From Nectonema munidae (lineage: Eukaryota > Nematomorpha > Nectonematoida > Nectonematidae): a DNA stretch of 64,000 nt. The DNA is taken from positions 186,001 through 250,000 of the forward strand of contig JAUIRK010000867.1 of assembly GCA_030549495.1 (NCBI GenBank), read 5' to 3'. Made by a program: the position numbers and the translations under genes. Shown in pieces: positions 1 through 13,023 of this stretch (positions are counted from its first letter, which is position 1; each line of letters starts with the position of its first letter). The notes beneath the pieces were generated by a model. The model saw nothing but the letters and a program-made list of their open reading frames with translations, was not told the origin of the DNA and did not search any database.

Positions 1-816
1 GGGTTCTGATATTGATATATCAATTCTTATCACTATCTTTTATTCTTTTTCACTGGATATATCAAATTTGACATTTTAGCGGGTGCAGATGTCAGAATTA
101 TTTTTTAGAGGTTGCTGATGCCATAATTGCTATTGTAAGCAAACATAAGTTTTATACTTATTAAAAATTGGGAGACAAGATGTCAATGTACATGTGTTAT
201 TAAAAAGAAATAATTATAAGTATTTTGGATAAAGTAAAAATTGAAAAAACAAAATGTTTGAAAATTGAGAATGCGGATGTTATTGCAGATGTTGAAACTT
301 AAATGATCCCCTTTGATGAGGATGTTAAGAGGATGTAAAAAATTTTGCGGATAATCCAAAATTTCCATTTCTAAAACCAATGCATTGATCTAAATTTTTC
401 ACAGTAAAATCATTAATTAAAAAAGTCGCCCTTCAAAATTTTCATTCAATAATTATAACATTGGCGGTAATTACTAAAAATTATTTGATAATAGAAGTAA
501 ACTTAATTTACCGCAAATCAAGATGGAATTGCAACAATATTTTAAATATTTTGTATCTTATATTTTAAAAGCACCAAATACTGATCATTTTAATTAATTT
601 CAAAATTAACAAGATTAGATTAATTAATATTCAAAAAGAGTGGTAAGCATCGTTTAACAAAAAAATAAATTTTGAAGTTTACTTTTTTGAATTATTTTTC
701 TATTTAAAATTGAAAATGTTTAAGCACTTTAAGAGAACTTAAAACAAAACTAAATAATATCAAGTCTTTCATTTTTAAACCCCTTTTAAAAATTCAGAGC
801 GAAGATTGCACTAGAG
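1..816. other. AT-rich stretch without a recognised gene
   Basis: Open frames here are short and AT-biased, with no recognisable protein motif on either strand. No repeat boundary is visible before the hAT-like element that begins at 817. Confidence 0.5.
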
Positions 817-1168
817 CAGGGGTTTTCAAAATGTGGTCCGCGGACCACAGATGGTTCGCTAGATCAAGAAAGAGGGCGTGTCATATAATTTATTAGCCAT
901 GACATTCCAATTAATAAAAAATTTAGCCATCACCCATTTGTTATAATTAGTGATTTAGTATTGTAATTTTGACCTACTCCGAGGTGCATGTTGGCTATGC
1001 CCTAAGGCTAAGTAAGCCTTAAACAAGTTTTTGGGCATGGCTATGTGATATTTTCATCAAATATTTCTGTATAAATTCCATAAGGGTTTATAAGGGGTCC
1101 GTGGTAAGGCCTGAATTACAAAAGAACAAAAGGGTCCGCCATTCAAAAAGTTTGAAAACCAAAAACTG
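817..1168. mobile_element. hAT-like MITE, 352 bp, with near-perfect 8-bp target duplication
   Basis: The left end starts CAGGGGTTTTCAAAATGTGG. The right end, read inverted, gives CAGTTTTTGGTTTTCAAAC, so both ends share the CAG(n)GTTTTCAAA core usual for hAT elements. The flanks are cactagag (809-816) and cactagaa (1169-1176), a 7/8 match. There is no transposase frame, so it is non-autonomous. The GTCCGCGGACC palindrome just inside the left end is typical of this MITE style. Confidence 0.75.
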
Positions 1169-2106
1169 CACTAGAAAGTTCGTTCCAAAGTAAAAAAAAT
1201 AATTTTTGCTTAAAAATCTAAAATTTATACTTATATTAGCATGAAATAAAATAAACATACAAACGGTAGTTATATATTTTATGCGAATTTTAATGCTGCT
1301 ACTGACCTTCAATCAAATTTCATAAATTGAGGAGTAATGAAGGACAAAGTTACACACAATAGACGTTTCAGGTGGTCATTAGTGAATCTACTAAGATACT
1401 TCATTTTGATTCATGCAAGTTTACGAAAGAGTTCTTCACATATATAAGTTGGTGCGAAACCTAAAGAATATTTGTGTGCATTTTCAATCAATGAAAATAT
1501 TTTCTTTCCGAAACGCTACTCCAAAAATCAAGAAGATAAAGATCCTTAAACATGAAAATGAGAAGAAATGCTTAGCATAAACGCAAGTAAGCTTGCTAAT
1601 TATCTCACTATTAAATTGATGCAAACTAGACTTTTCCACTTCAATAAAATTTCGAATTTTAGTTCCTAAATCTTTTGAGGCATGCAGAACGGCTTAGGAA
1701 TCAAACAGGATTGAACATTACCACATCTTCGTGTGCACGTTCAATTTCTTTCAAAAACTACCTGAAACCACAATGGTTGAAAACAAATTTACGAACCAAC
1801 TAACATTTACCATTTAATCTAACAAAACTGGTCCCATATGGTCCGCGTAATTTTTCCTACCATCCTGTTTACAGGCCGCAAAACGAAAGGTTGAGGAGCG
1901 CAGCATGCTGTCTTGAGGACCACTGAACTTCACAACACAATCTTCAGAATGAATAAGAAAAAAACAAAAAAAGAAACAATGCAAGAAAATCGTATCCTCC
2001 TATTAAAAGACAGAATGCTGGAAAAATTCATTAACAAAATGCTACATAGAACACTGACTGCCCAAACAATAATGGAGACATAATATCTGATGTGGTGAGA
2101 GAAGGA
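1169..2106. other. No gene seen; possible orphan hAT right end near 1925
   Basis: No frame has a recognisable product. At 1908-1926 the sequence ends in GAGGACCACTG, which inverted reads CAGTGGTCCTC and looks like a hAT terminus. I could not find its partner end or a target duplication, so it is left as a possible orphan. Confidence 0.35.
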
Positions 2107-4618
2107 AGGGGTTTTTCAACGTGTGGCACGTGGCCAAAAATTTCTTAGGTGGGTCACAAAACTAAAAATTTGTGTGTTTGTGTGACTCGTTATCATTTAA
2201 TTAGAAATTTATTTGGTCATTTTTCGTAATCGTTGTCTTAATAAAAAATTTTGTTATTTTTCGTTAATTTTTTTTAAAAAAAAAAATCTACTTATTTTTA
2301 GAAATTAACAAAAAAAATATTCAAATACATAACTGTGTTAAAAGTTTTTTAATTTTGAAATATCACATATAATTTGCTGAAATGGGTTTAAATCAAAAAT
2401 TAAGAAAAAGTTAAAAATAAAAAGTTTTTTGTTAATTAGTTTTTAAAATATTTCAAGTTAAATGATTATTTTAATCTGATTTATCTGAATCGAGTCTAGG
2501 TGTTGAAAATCGAGTTATCAATTTAGTTTAAAACTAATAATTTGTTTAGAAATTTTGACCAAAATGTTGGACTATGCTCTAGTGTTTTCGAAAAAATTTT
2601 ATCACAAAAAATTAAAAACGAGAAAAATTTGATAATTATTTGCAGTAATGTAGAAGTTATGATTAAATATAATCGGGCCTGAATTTTATAATCTTTTATA
2701 ACACTGCATGTGAAAATATATATATTACGAAATCAACACAATTGCAAACGTAGAAATGTTTTGTTGTTATGTTTATCGTTAATTTCAAAAAATTTACTTT
2801 GGTATCGTTGTTAACAAAAATTGAAAAACGTAAATGTTATTTTTCCAACTCTAATATTTGAGTGGGCTTGTATGTCTTTGCATGGGGTGTACGGGTAAAT
2901 TTCATTTTTGATTGAAATATTTAAGTAGTTTATAAAAAGTGTAATCGTTCAATACACATGTAAAAGTATTTTAGGAAAACTAGATATTTTCGTGGACCGG
3001 AAAAAATATTAACCAAATATTGGCCAAGAAGTAGTACAGGTTGGCAAAATCTGAACTACGCTACCAAAAAAGAAAAGTAAAAGTAGTTCTAAAAACATAC
3101 AAAGTTGGAAAACATAGATAAAATGTACAATTTATTCAGAAATTAAAAATAGGTAAGATTTTTTGTGGAAAATCATTTTTTAATCGATAATTTAACAATT
3201 GATAAATTCGGATACGTGGATTTTATTATTTTGGAAGACATAATTGTGGTTTGGAAACATGAACAATCCAAAATTAAGGGTTTGAATGAGCTTGCTATTC
3301 ATTTGTTTAGTTTCTCCATATTGTAGTCGGTAAGGAGTTTAAAAAGATTTACTTGTATCGTAAATGAAATGGGAGGGGAAAATAGAAGAAACCTGGGGCG
3401 AAATAAGAAGTAGAGCAAAACATGGGAAGGCGAAAATGAAAGAGAATGAAAAAGATAATTCTGCTGGAGATGGATGAGACAATCAAATAGAAGGAATTTA
3501 AAATATGAAAGTTTGTGTAAATCACGAAACACAAGAATATATTTTCAATAGCCAGTCTCATTGATAACAAAATCGTAAAAAAAAAAAAGTAATGTGAACT
3601 TTTCTAACAATCTAACACTCAGAATAATGTTACTTTTATAAATCATTACCTACGCTTCCTAGTTATATAAAATTTAGGGCAATTTGCCGGAAATTAATGT
3701 GGTAACGTTCAACACTCTAATAACAAACTTCGTTATAATGCCACTATAACAAAGATCATTAAAAATCATTTGTTTTCAGTATCAACTCACTAATGAAACT
3801 TTTGTTATTTTTCAAAACATTAAGAAGTTGGACATGGGAGACATCTCCAATCTTATTCAGCACAATATTATCGGTATATACCTAGATTTTCGTGCGTATG
3901 TAAATTGATCTTTCTTATTTGATATAACATTATATAATATTGTTAATCATGAAAGTTTCGTGATGAGAAAATGACATATGAAGATAATTTTGAAGATATA
4001 TGATTGATTACGAAAAACACCGTTGTCTAACCCTTTAAATTGTATCAAATCAAGCAAAAAACAAACTTTAGTATAAAACAAATTTTAAAAGGAAATATAG
4101 AGCAATGATTCCATGATTGACAGTATTATATAATGTTATATCAAATAAGAAAGATCAATTTACATACACACGAAAATCTAGGTATAATATTTTGGTGAAT
4201 AAGATTGGAGATGGCCCCCGTGTCCAACGTCTTGAGATTTTGCAAGATAACAATAAAAATACAATAAGATTGATTCAGTCGGGAGTTGATACTGAAAAAA
4301 GGACATAATCAATGAGAATTTTTATCTCCGATAAGTTTTAAAAAAATATATAATTTCACATGGTTTTGAATATATTGATTTAAACCAAGGATTTACCCGT
4401 CGACACCTTCAGAGAACATTTGTTTTAACATCGACACCCACCCCACATAGAAAAGTTTCATAAAAACATTAATCAATGTCCAACAATTAAGATAAAAAAT
4501 ACTAACCAAAAATATTAATAATCTTTGCTCTCCCTCGATGTCCTTTCTTTTTTTGTCACGAGCCATTTTATTTTTCACGCGACCGAGTGAAGGGTCGGGA
4601 CCCACAGTTTGAATAACG
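2107..4618. mobile_element. Degenerate hAT-like interval bounded by related ends
   Basis: At 2108 the sequence GGGGTTTTTCAACGTGTGG resembles a hAT left terminus. At 4594-4618 the inverted sequence CAGCGTTATTCAAACTGTGG resembles a hAT right terminus of the same broad type. I see no matching 8-bp duplication, so these may be ends of two different copies rather than one 2.5-kb element. No transposase frame survives between them. A foldback (3755-4318) lies inside. Confidence 0.35.
3755..4318. repeat. Foldback element with ~170-bp inverted arms
   Basis: The left arm (about 3776-3945) and right arm (about 4121-4296) are imperfect inverted copies. Shared core stretches include CCTAGATTTTCGTG, GTAAATTGATCTTTC and TTTGATATAACATTATATAA. 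Weaker pairing continues outward to about 3755 and 4318. The ~175-bp spacer has no coding content. This fits a foldback MITE of unknown superfamily. Confidence 0.75.
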
Positions 4619-5042
4619 CTGTCCTATACTATACAATGTCCTAGGTTATCTTTTAAAAGAAAAAGATTTATTACTACTATAAAGTAAATAAAGCATAGAA
4701 CAATTTGGTAAGATTGTCTATTTTATTGACCCCTAAAGATCTGTTACCGACCCCCAGGGGTTGATAGCGACCACTTTGCCGACCCCTGATAAACGAAATT
4801 AATTTAAATTGAAATGTAAATTTATAAGTCTTCATTTTTAAAATTTGTTATAATATATTTTTATATTTTAAAATACCATATGAGACTATTCAACTATTTT
4901 ATTGACAAAACGGAATTGATGATGCTAATTTATATCAATCAGTTCGAAAAACAGTTATTCACACAAAAAGAAGGAAAGAAAAAACAAACTTGTGATGATA
5001 TTTTTATAACAAAAACCTAAACCTAATGTGTATGAGTTATAG
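4619..5042. other. Intergenic stretch with orphan hAT right end at ~4788
   Basis: The inverted sequence ending at 4788 reads CAGGGGTCGGCAAAGTGGTC and continues with a GTCGCTATCAACCCCTGG block. It matches the left end of the diverged copy at about 41369, so both belong to one hAT-like family. No left partner of the 4788 end was located. Confidence 0.5.
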
Positions 5043-5043
5043 C

Positions 5044-5587
5044 CCTGGTTAACAACATATGGTACGCGAACCACTAGGGGTCAGTAAAGATTTTATTAGA
5101 GGTTCGCAAACATTTTTGCATCATATATAATAGCTTATAAAATATTGCAGTTGTATATTTAAAAAGAAAACTAAAACTATTTTTCGCTTTTAAATTTTAA
5201 TTTTTTTCAATACATACACACTCCCTATATTACTTTTAATCATTGATTTATTGATAATGTCCAGTCTGTAATCAATATAGGCCGAAGCATCAATTTCTTT
5301 ATTTTTAAAATTCGTCTCTTTTCTTTTATCCGATAAATGAAAAAATGTAAGAAAGACGTCTCTTTTGGAGATTATAGATAGTGGTGTGATCAAGGGATTA
5401 AAATTTGACAAATGCCCTTGAATTTTCTGCACATTTTATCTACTGCTTTAAAATTAGTTTAACTGGCGATAATGAATATACCTTTCTTCGTAACTTTGAT
5501 AGAATGTAGGTTTTATCGTGAGTGGGTCCAAATGTTAAATATTTTGGTTTAAGGGGTCCCTGGGATAAAAAATGTTGGGAATCACTG
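5044..5587. mobile_element. hAT-like non-autonomous element, ~545 bp
   Basis: The left end reads CCTGGTTAACAACATATGG. The right end read inverted is CAGTGATTCCCAACATTT, the usual hAT CAGTG(n)TTCCCAACA style. Candidate target copies agttatag (5035-5042) and ccttatag (5588-5595) match at 6 of 8 positions. No transposase frame is present. Confidence 0.6.
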
Positions 5588-5866
5588 CCTTATAGTATAT
5601 CTTTTTAAAATAACCTTTTTTAACTTTGTTACATACATCTTTTCTTTTGCAGTAGGTTCGAATCAACACTTTACATAAATAAAACTTTTATAGCAGCCAG
5701 CCTTCTCCTCCCACCACCATCGACGTACTTGGTTATAACCATAAATGTATCTAAACGTCCTCAAGAACTTTGTTATATCACGGATTGAAACACTATTTTT
5801 GCGATGTTTAAGGTGACATTGGTTACCCTGTTTCTTTTTGGATGATCTAAGGTATTTCATTTAGAC

Positions 5867-6315
5867 CAGGGTTCATATAATAATTGAGGTGATCCACAGG
5901 GGAAATATTATAAATTGGGGGTCAACAATGATATTTTGGTGGTCCATGAAGAAAACCATCTCATAACGGTTTTTATTATAAGAAGTTCGCAATAGACTTG
6001 ACATCGTAAAAAGAGGTGCTTTACGACTAGCATTAACTTCAATGCAACCAGATATAAAGAAACTCGTTGCGCAGCATCAACCACAGGGATCTCATTAAAT
6101 GTCTTTCTTTTTTTATTATAAAAATTGTTGCATTTGATTTGCTTTCATTTCAATATGAATTCTAAGTATATACAATTTTCTTTATCATAACCTCAGAAAT
6201 TTTATTAGTGAAAAAGCTTAAAATAATTTTTTTTGTCCAATTTTTATGAAGTGGTCCACCAAGAAAAAAAAGAAGTGAAAAGAGGTCCATGAGTAAAAAA
6301 GGTTGAGAAACACGG
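5867..6315. mobile_element. hAT-like MITE, 449 bp, perfect 8-bp target duplication
   Basis: Flanked by identical atttagac copies at 5859-5866 and 6316-6323. The left end starts CAGGGTTCATATAATAA and the right end inverted reads CCGTGTTTCTCAACC. Internal GGTCCAC/GGTCCATG blocks near both ends resemble those of neighbouring hAT MITEs. No transposase is encoded. Confidence 0.75.
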
Positions 6316-6375
6316 ATTTAGACGTTCGATCGGAGTTTTGTATTGATCATTGAAAGTATATTGGTAATAATATAG

Positions 6376-6857
6376 AAGGTATATACCATTTTTAGTTCTA
6401 TTTTGCCCTTTTGCAATTTTGTTTCCTTCAACTTTTTTTTAATTTTAGTTTTTCCTTTGTTATATATTACTTTGACATGCACAAATTTTAATTTTTTTTT
6501 ATTTTGACTATTTACACGATGAATTTTTTTAAAGATAATATGAAAAAAGTAAACATTTATAAATTTTATGTTTGAAAAAGTTAATGAATGAAAATAAGAT
6601 TTATTTCCAAAATAATTAAAAATTGAAATGATTTTTTTCTGCAAAAAAATAAAAAAAAATCATCATCGTGTAGTCAAAATATCAGAAAATTAAAAATAGT
6701 ACATGTCAAAGTAATATAAATAAAACAAATGAAAACTACAAAAAGACAAAATATATTCGCAAAAAGGGAAAATATAATTGCAAAAAGAAAAAGTAGAATT
6801 GGAAAAGGACAAAATAGAATTGCAAAAGGACAATATAACTAAAAATGGTATATATCA
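6376..6857. repeat. Foldback with arms of ~150-200 bp
   Basis: The left arm (about 6376-6526) pairs with the right arm (about 6657-6857). Inverted matches include GGTATATACCATTTTTAGTT and TATATTACTTTGACATG. The right arm is longer because a short GCAAAAGGACAAAATAGAATT-like unit is repeated in it. The low-complexity open frames here are by-products of this repeat. Confidence 0.7.
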
Positions 6858-6880
6858 TTGCAAGAGGATTGATCATTAGA

Positions 6881-8628
6881 GGGATATGTATCATTGCAAT
6901 TGAAAAATAGTGAGAATAAAACATTGAATGCTTATTTATCAATTGTAGGGTATGTATAATCTGGCAAGCAAAAAAACATTTCGTATTACACAAACTGGTA
7001 TAGGAGTTTCATACTTTATTTTGAAAGCGGCAATGACGCTTTTAATATTATTTTTTGTATTCTATTTTGTCTTTCTAAAATACAGGATAGAATTGAAAAA
7101 AGAAAGAATACAATTGAAAAATGACAAATCAAAATTGAAAAAAAGAACTTTTTTATTTCCTTTTAAATATAATAAAGTTCAAATTTGAAATTTAAAAACG
7201 TAATTATTTTTTGAAATTGATTTCAAGTTGTCTTAAGATTGGAAATGCTGATTACTCTGTCCAATTAATTAACCGTATTTAGCTTTAAAGTTAAACGATT
7301 TATAAGAACAAAGTAAAAATGGCATATAACTTGTGTCATATGTTGTCTATGAATGTGGCATAAGATCTGCGGAAAATAGAGAACAAGACAATAGGAATGC
7401 AGAAAACTTTCGCAATAAAGGAAATAGTTTGCAGATTTGGTCTACGACCAGTCAGAAAAAATATGTCCCAGTTTGAAAAATGCTGGCATAAATGAAAATA
7501 TAAATGACAATAAGGATTACGAGATTAAGATAAAGAAGAGTGGAGGAGTCAAAAGTCGTTTTGAGGTCATCTCAATGTGCTCTCAATACTTATAATATAA
7601 TATATACCATGTAAATAAATACTCTGATTACCATTATACTTATATATATTATTGTTATTAAGCCTGGAAAATATAACGAAGCAAAAATTGGTAAAAAGTT
7701 ATTTATATACGAATGAAATGAAACATTATGAACAATTATTATGGAACATAGTAGGCATATAATATACTTACAACAGCACTACTCATAAAAATAATCATGA
7801 TGTGTGTGGTGTGCCTTTGACCAATATGAAAGGATCAGGGTGGGATTGGTGATGATGAGATCAGTGATTTAGCAGGAACAACTATTGACTGCATCAACTC
7901 CAACATCACCAATCGATCAAGAGAGATTCATTATTGAAAATTTGGAGTTACATCTCCAAGGATACTCTCCTCTACGCTCGCTCACATTATTGAAAATCGA
8001 GTACACACACACACACACAAGGATCATCACGCTACAAATATTTTGCTAAATACCATTATGCATTTGTGGCAGGCAAGCCCGCATTCTGAGCAATTTTTAG
8101 GAGGGAGATCAAGCTATTTATTGTCCACGCTAGCGCTGATTTTGACCATTCAAATTTTTCCTCAACTTGCATAATAGGTGATTGACAAGTGCTCAACCAA
8201 CTACATTATGGGCCTTAATATGTAACATTTTGGATGGGATGCAAGTAGAATTAGCATTACTGTTAGTATTAGAGGGAGTTTAAGTTAGGTTTAGTTTTAG
8301 CGCAATCACACACACATACATTGACATATGTGACAGAAAAAAAGACATGAAATGTCAAAAAGAGGGATATAGCGTTATTCTCTATCTATCTTAAGGAAAA
8401 TAGCTGTCCTCAAATGTCAAGGCCTAAATCTTATAGGACGTAAATAGAGTAGGGATCAAAATTTCTATTTTAAAACAAATAGGGAAAGGTATTTTAGTGG
8501 TTGTAATTAGCTGTATTTGCGTTGACCAGTTAATTCCTTGCCTAGTCCATAGATATACACAAGATATAAAAATAGTTCGTCAAAAAAGCCGAAAAAAATC
8601 AAACGCAATTTTATTAGAACATAAATAC
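6881..8628. other. No gene recognised; (AC)n microsatellite at ~8002-8019
   Basis: Non-repetitive, AT-rich sequence with no protein motif in any frame. The stretch 7800-8020 is more GC-balanced and includes a short (AC)n run. I see no transposon boundary. Confidence 0.4.
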
Positions 8629-8866
8629 CATGGCCGGACTTAGGCCACTGCAACCTATGCGGCCGCAGTGGGCCCAGCGCTTCTCATTTTTCATTTTGAT
8701 GATATATTGTATGATTTCGCTAAACGCAAGGTTCACAAAGTAAGGTTACTTTGATCGTCATTTTGGGTTAATGAAAAAGTCTCACTTTTAATCTTTTTTC
8801 CTATCCACACTGCGCCCCGCGCAATCCATTTTGCATATGGCTCCGCGAACACTAGGGCCGGCCCTG
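8629..8866. mobile_element. hAT-like MITE, 238 bp, CATGGCCGG...CCGGCCCTG ends
   Basis: The left end CATGGCCGGACTTAGGCC and the inverted right end CAGGGCCGGCCCTAG share the GGCCGG(n)CTTAG/CCTAG core of a widespread hAT MITE group. Flanks ataaatac (8621-8628) and attactac (8867-8874) match at 6 of 8 positions. It is clearly more GC-rich than its surroundings and non-coding. Confidence 0.65.
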
Positions 8867-9429
8867 ATTACTACAAGTACCAGAAAATGAAATAAAGTTA
8901 TTACAATGTGGTTTTTAAAAAAACTGATATAATTACACATTAACATTGTATCTCTCAATAGTTTACAAGTGTTTATATATGTTTTCCTAAGGGTTTTGCA
9001 ATTTGGATTATCCGCTTAATTTTAAATTTCTGAATAATAAGCTTCATAATTATCTTTATAGAGACGTATTTTTTTTTTTTAGGAATTATCAATAAAAAGT
9101 TGTTATCATATAGAAAAATTCATTACTGTTTCTACACTCGCGTATCCTGCGACATTTGAAGGTATAATAATTCACAAGCTAATTGGGATCGCATCATACG
9201 AGAGCTAACAAATGTGGTTGTTTAAAATTTTTTTAAAGTATAATAAGGTGAGGAAAAGTATTTTGTAATGAATGCATGGAATTATTTAGATACAGCACAC
9301 CAAAGTTCCTTATATCGCAATATGATGTGATTAAAAATAATTCTTCAAAACTATTCACAATAAAAAATAAACAAAATTTAATTTTTATTAATAATATATC
9401 ACAAATTTAAAAAACTTAAATATGCAATG
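8867..9429. other. AT-rich stretch, nothing recognised
   Basis: Long A and T runs without coding potential or visible repeat ends. Confidence 0.4.
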
Positions 9430-9665
9430 TATTTCAGTGTTTTGAACTATTATTTAGAATGAAAAATATTTTTTTCATTTTTTTATTTTGATTTAAAATA
9501 ATTGAGAACATTGAAATACAAAGCCTTATTTTAGTTTGTTTAGAAAATGTAAAAACTTGGAAAATTTTTGAAAAAATTTAGTTTATTTTGCTTTTTTGAA
9601 CTTTTAATAAATGAATATAAAAAGTATTTTTTCATTCTAAATAGTTCAAAACTTTGAAATAATCG
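9430..9665. repeat. Inverted repeat, arms ~35-60 bp
   Basis: TTTTGAACTATTATTTAGAA near 9440 is repeated inverted near 9635-9652 (TTCTAAATAGTTCAAAA). The match extends weakly on both sides. The spacer is AT-rich and non-coding. Probably a small foldback or MITE remnant. Confidence 0.5.
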
Positions 9666-11270
9666 AATTTTATTTAATTTATTGGGAAATTCTTGAGAAA
9701 ATTCCCGTTTATTTCAGACACGGTTTCGTAGTCAGAAGGAAAATACTCAACTCTAACTCCAAATCCTTAAAAACTTAATAAATTTAACGACGACTCTTCA
9801 CTTCCGAAATCGACTCAGAAGCACCACTTGGTATCCTAATTAAAATATAACTTTTTTTTCATTATTTAAAACACCTATAAAAAAACCCGACTTCACAAAA
9901 TTTTATTAGATACACCTTTTAACATAGGTAACCGAGTAGCTAAGGGTTCAGGCCTCAAATCAGGTCAAAAATTAAGCGACGCATAAGGATTTTTTGCTAA
10001 ATTTTTGGAATTGCAAACACCAACTTCATTTCTTCCTTTCCCAAGAAATAAGATTCATTTTGAGTTAATTTATATATTTTTAATAAATGTAATAAAAAAT
10101 TATTAAATAATAAAAAAAATAATGCTAAGCAACCCCCCAAAGAACTTGAGGCCTGAAAAGACGCTCCACCTTTAGAACCCTGGGGCCGGATCCAAAAATG
10201 AAGTTGCTAAAAAAGGTGTACCAAATCTGGCTCATGTTTTATATCTTCGACTCCATCACCCTGATTTCAGATAACTTCGGCTTATTTTGGTAAAAATCAC
10301 TTATTCCCTGACGACTAGCAAGTCCGTTTTTTTTAATTGACTGGTCCGTTTTTAGCGTCATAATGACATGCATAGCTTTGTTGGTGCAATTTGTCGCTTG
10401 AGAAACTCTGGTGTATTCGTTTAGAAATATTAATCAATTGCGGTGTCAAAGAACGTGACAGTGGTGAAGGAGATATGCGAAAAACATCTCAACTTTGGTG
10501 CTTGGAGTGAAAAGGCGTGTAAATGGTATCATTGCACCTATTATATCATTAATACATATAATATGTATGCGAAGTGGAAGGAGACAAAGGTGAAAAAGTT
10601 TCTTTCATTGAATGAGTAAGTGTGCGTTTGAGGAGGTGGTGGCAGGCCTCTCCTTAAAGTCTCTTGATTTGCGTTTTTGCTGCCACCTTTATATTTCGAA
10701 TTTGTTCATTCGTTTCAGCGCATCCACCAATATTCACTTTGTCAAAGGTTGGGAAGGAAAAACAACTTAAAACTTCTTTTTCTCACCACCACAAACAATT
10801 ATTTGCTAATCAAATCAATCTTTTGAGAAGTAAGGAAAGAGGAATCAATAAAGAAATAATTCAATCAACTTTGAAGAAAATTTTTTTTTGAATGGACATG
10901 AATGACCCATAATAGTGATGATAATAATAATGCCATTAACATCAGCGCAATAACAACAAAATCAATAAAAATTCATCAGACATAGAAAAACTGACCTGGG
11001 TTACAAAAGTATACCCTCAGAAAGAAGGACCCAATGAATTCGGTAAAAATCGGAAATTTCGAATCGGCATTGCTACATCAGCTTCTCAAAGGTAGAAAAA
11101 AATGAAATACGAAGTAGGCGATCATTAAAGTTTTCGGTTTAGGAGCAGAAAAAGTCTAATATTTTTTAAATTTATTTAAATCAAATAAAAAAGTCTAATT
11201 TTTTGAAACTAGTTCTTTACTAACTTTTTAAATATATTACAATAAAAAAATTAGGGACATTTTATTCCTA
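9666..11270. other. Intergenic; possible nested MITE termini at 9930-10200
   Basis: A short inverted pair is visible: GGGTTCAGGCCTCAAATC near 9946 and, inverted, GGGTTCTAAAGGTGGAGC with CAGGCCTCAAG near 10146-10185. This may be a small MITE, but its ends and duplications are not clear. A short open frame at 10664-10891 has no recognisable similarity. From 10330 to 11270 I see only AT-rich sequence and a short (ATA)n run near 10922. Confidence 0.35.
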
Positions 11271-11352
11271 TTAAAAAAAATATGACTCCATAGAAGTCAT
11301 TGGGCTAATACAAAATTAAAACTAATAAAACCTTATTAGAATGAAAAAAAAA

Positions 11353-13023
11353 TTAGGATTGATGAAAAGATTGCCAGCAATTTTTAAGTGCAAAAAATGT
11401 CACATTTTTACATTTTATTTTTTTTGCATAAAAAAAGCGTCTTGATGTATTCAGCGATTCTGGATTATGGTTAACACTATCTGTTTTTATATCTTTACTT
11501 GGAACAGACGTTCTCCCTTTTGGACCAAAGGTAATGTTCAGAGATAGTTTTGACTTTTTAAGAAGAACCTGAACTATTTCTCTTCTATAATCTTTGTTAC
11601 ACATGTTGGACTTATTGACTATTTGATACAACTTCCAAGAAAAAACTAAAGCTAAATCGAATTTATTATCGGTGGCTAGTAGCACTTTTTGCTTTTTATT
11701 TGAGGCCTATACACAGACAAAAACTGTTCAAATAGATCTACGCCGCGCATTCCTTTGTTGTAAGCTTTTACAACAAATGATTGGCTAACTTTTATTTTGC
11801 CACATCCTTTTTTCCTTCTTTGAATATTATTCAAAGGAAAGACACTTTCTGAATTTGTGCAAACAGCAAGAATTGAATTGTACATCCATCTTGTAATTTG
11901 AACACCATTACTACTAAAATTTTCGAAAAATCCTCTTTCTTTTTTAAAAAAACTCGTTCTATTTGTTAAAGGGCACTATGATGATCCGTTTTCTTTCATG
12001 GCTCCAGTGGCCCTGATACGTTTATCATTCATCTCTTTTATCAAAGAAAAAGAAGTGAAAAAGTTGGCAAAGTAAAACTGGTGTTGTGTTGGATAAGGAC
12101 AACTAAAAACCATTCTTTCACTACTCGTGTTCCCAAAGATTCTTTCGGATTTCAAACTTTTTCTTTACCTTCATAAATTTCTAACTTAAATGGCACACCA
12201 GTTGAACTTGCAAGAACCGATGTTTAAAAACAAAATGAATGGGTTTATTTCTAATAAACTGTTTGCAGCCATGCCGCCCATAGTAAAACGTCATCGACTC
12301 ATCAATGCTCAAATCTTCACGCATAACTCCAAATTTCATAAATTTGAAATTAAGAATTTCAAACAAGGCTAAAACTTTAGCCATTTTTCTTTCTAATAGT
12401 TTATCGTTGTTTGCACAATGAAGAAACTTTTTCAATTCCTGAAATCGATTTCTACTCATTCTTGAAGGAAAAATTGGACATTCAATATCTTTTTGTTGAC
12501 ACCAATAATCTCTTTCAGAAGTTCTGACATTATAGCCGGATAAAAAAAAATTGCAGATGAAAGTGCACATTTCTTCCTTAGAAACATAAAAGCTTGGAAA
12601 ATTTTAATTTCTTTTAGCGTTGTTGTTTATTTCTTTTGTCAATTGAATCAAGCATTTCTTCGAATACATCAAAAAAAGTTGCCAGCATGTTTTATCTAAT
12701 AATTCTGGATGGGAACGTATTAAATTTTTCAAAGCATATTCACCCAGATTCCAATCACACTTTTTTTTCTTCGTTTGAATTGGCTGTGAACTCCATTTAA
12801 GTTTTGAGAAGCATGGTCCATTTTTCCCAAAGTCGTTGTAAAAAACATCGAGTTCTGCATTTTCGTTGAGTGAAGCGTTATTTTTTCATCTCGTTCAATG
12901 TCGCTCCCTTCTCCTCCTGATGGTACACCAGTAAAACCATGCCAGCTTTCAAAACATCATCATCTGCATTAATGTAGTCACAATTGCATTTTGTAAGTAG
13001 GTAAAATGTACTCGTTCATCCAT
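11353..13023 (-). pseudogene. piggyBac (PGBD-type, DDE_Tnp_1_7) transposase remnant
   Basis: Read on the minus strand from an ATG at 13023-13021 (MDERVHF). The most convincing block is 12570-12181, 129 codons. It has MSRNRFQELKKFLHCANN, then the catalytic core LSIDESMTFYYGRHGCKQF, followed by IRNKPIHFVFK. The Asp of IDES corresponds to the first catalytic Asp known for piggyBac. The C-terminal part continues at 11885-11676 (VKAYNKGMRGVDLFEQF, a typical YN..M.GVDL motif) and 11685-11353 (FDLALVFSWKLYQIVNKSN). These blocks lie in different frames and the N-terminal region is frame-shifted, so the gene is dead. No cysteine-rich C-terminal finger is obvious. Family assignment is firm; autonomous activity is excluded. 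Confidence 0.85.

Noticed and set aside
6318-7188. Lys/Ile- or Tyr/Phe-rich open frames
   Set aside because: They are low-complexity translations of A/T-rich foldback arms.
10664-10891. 75-codon frame that could be a small secreted protein
   Set aside because: It has a hydrophobic start but no homology, no exon context and a strongly AT-driven composition.
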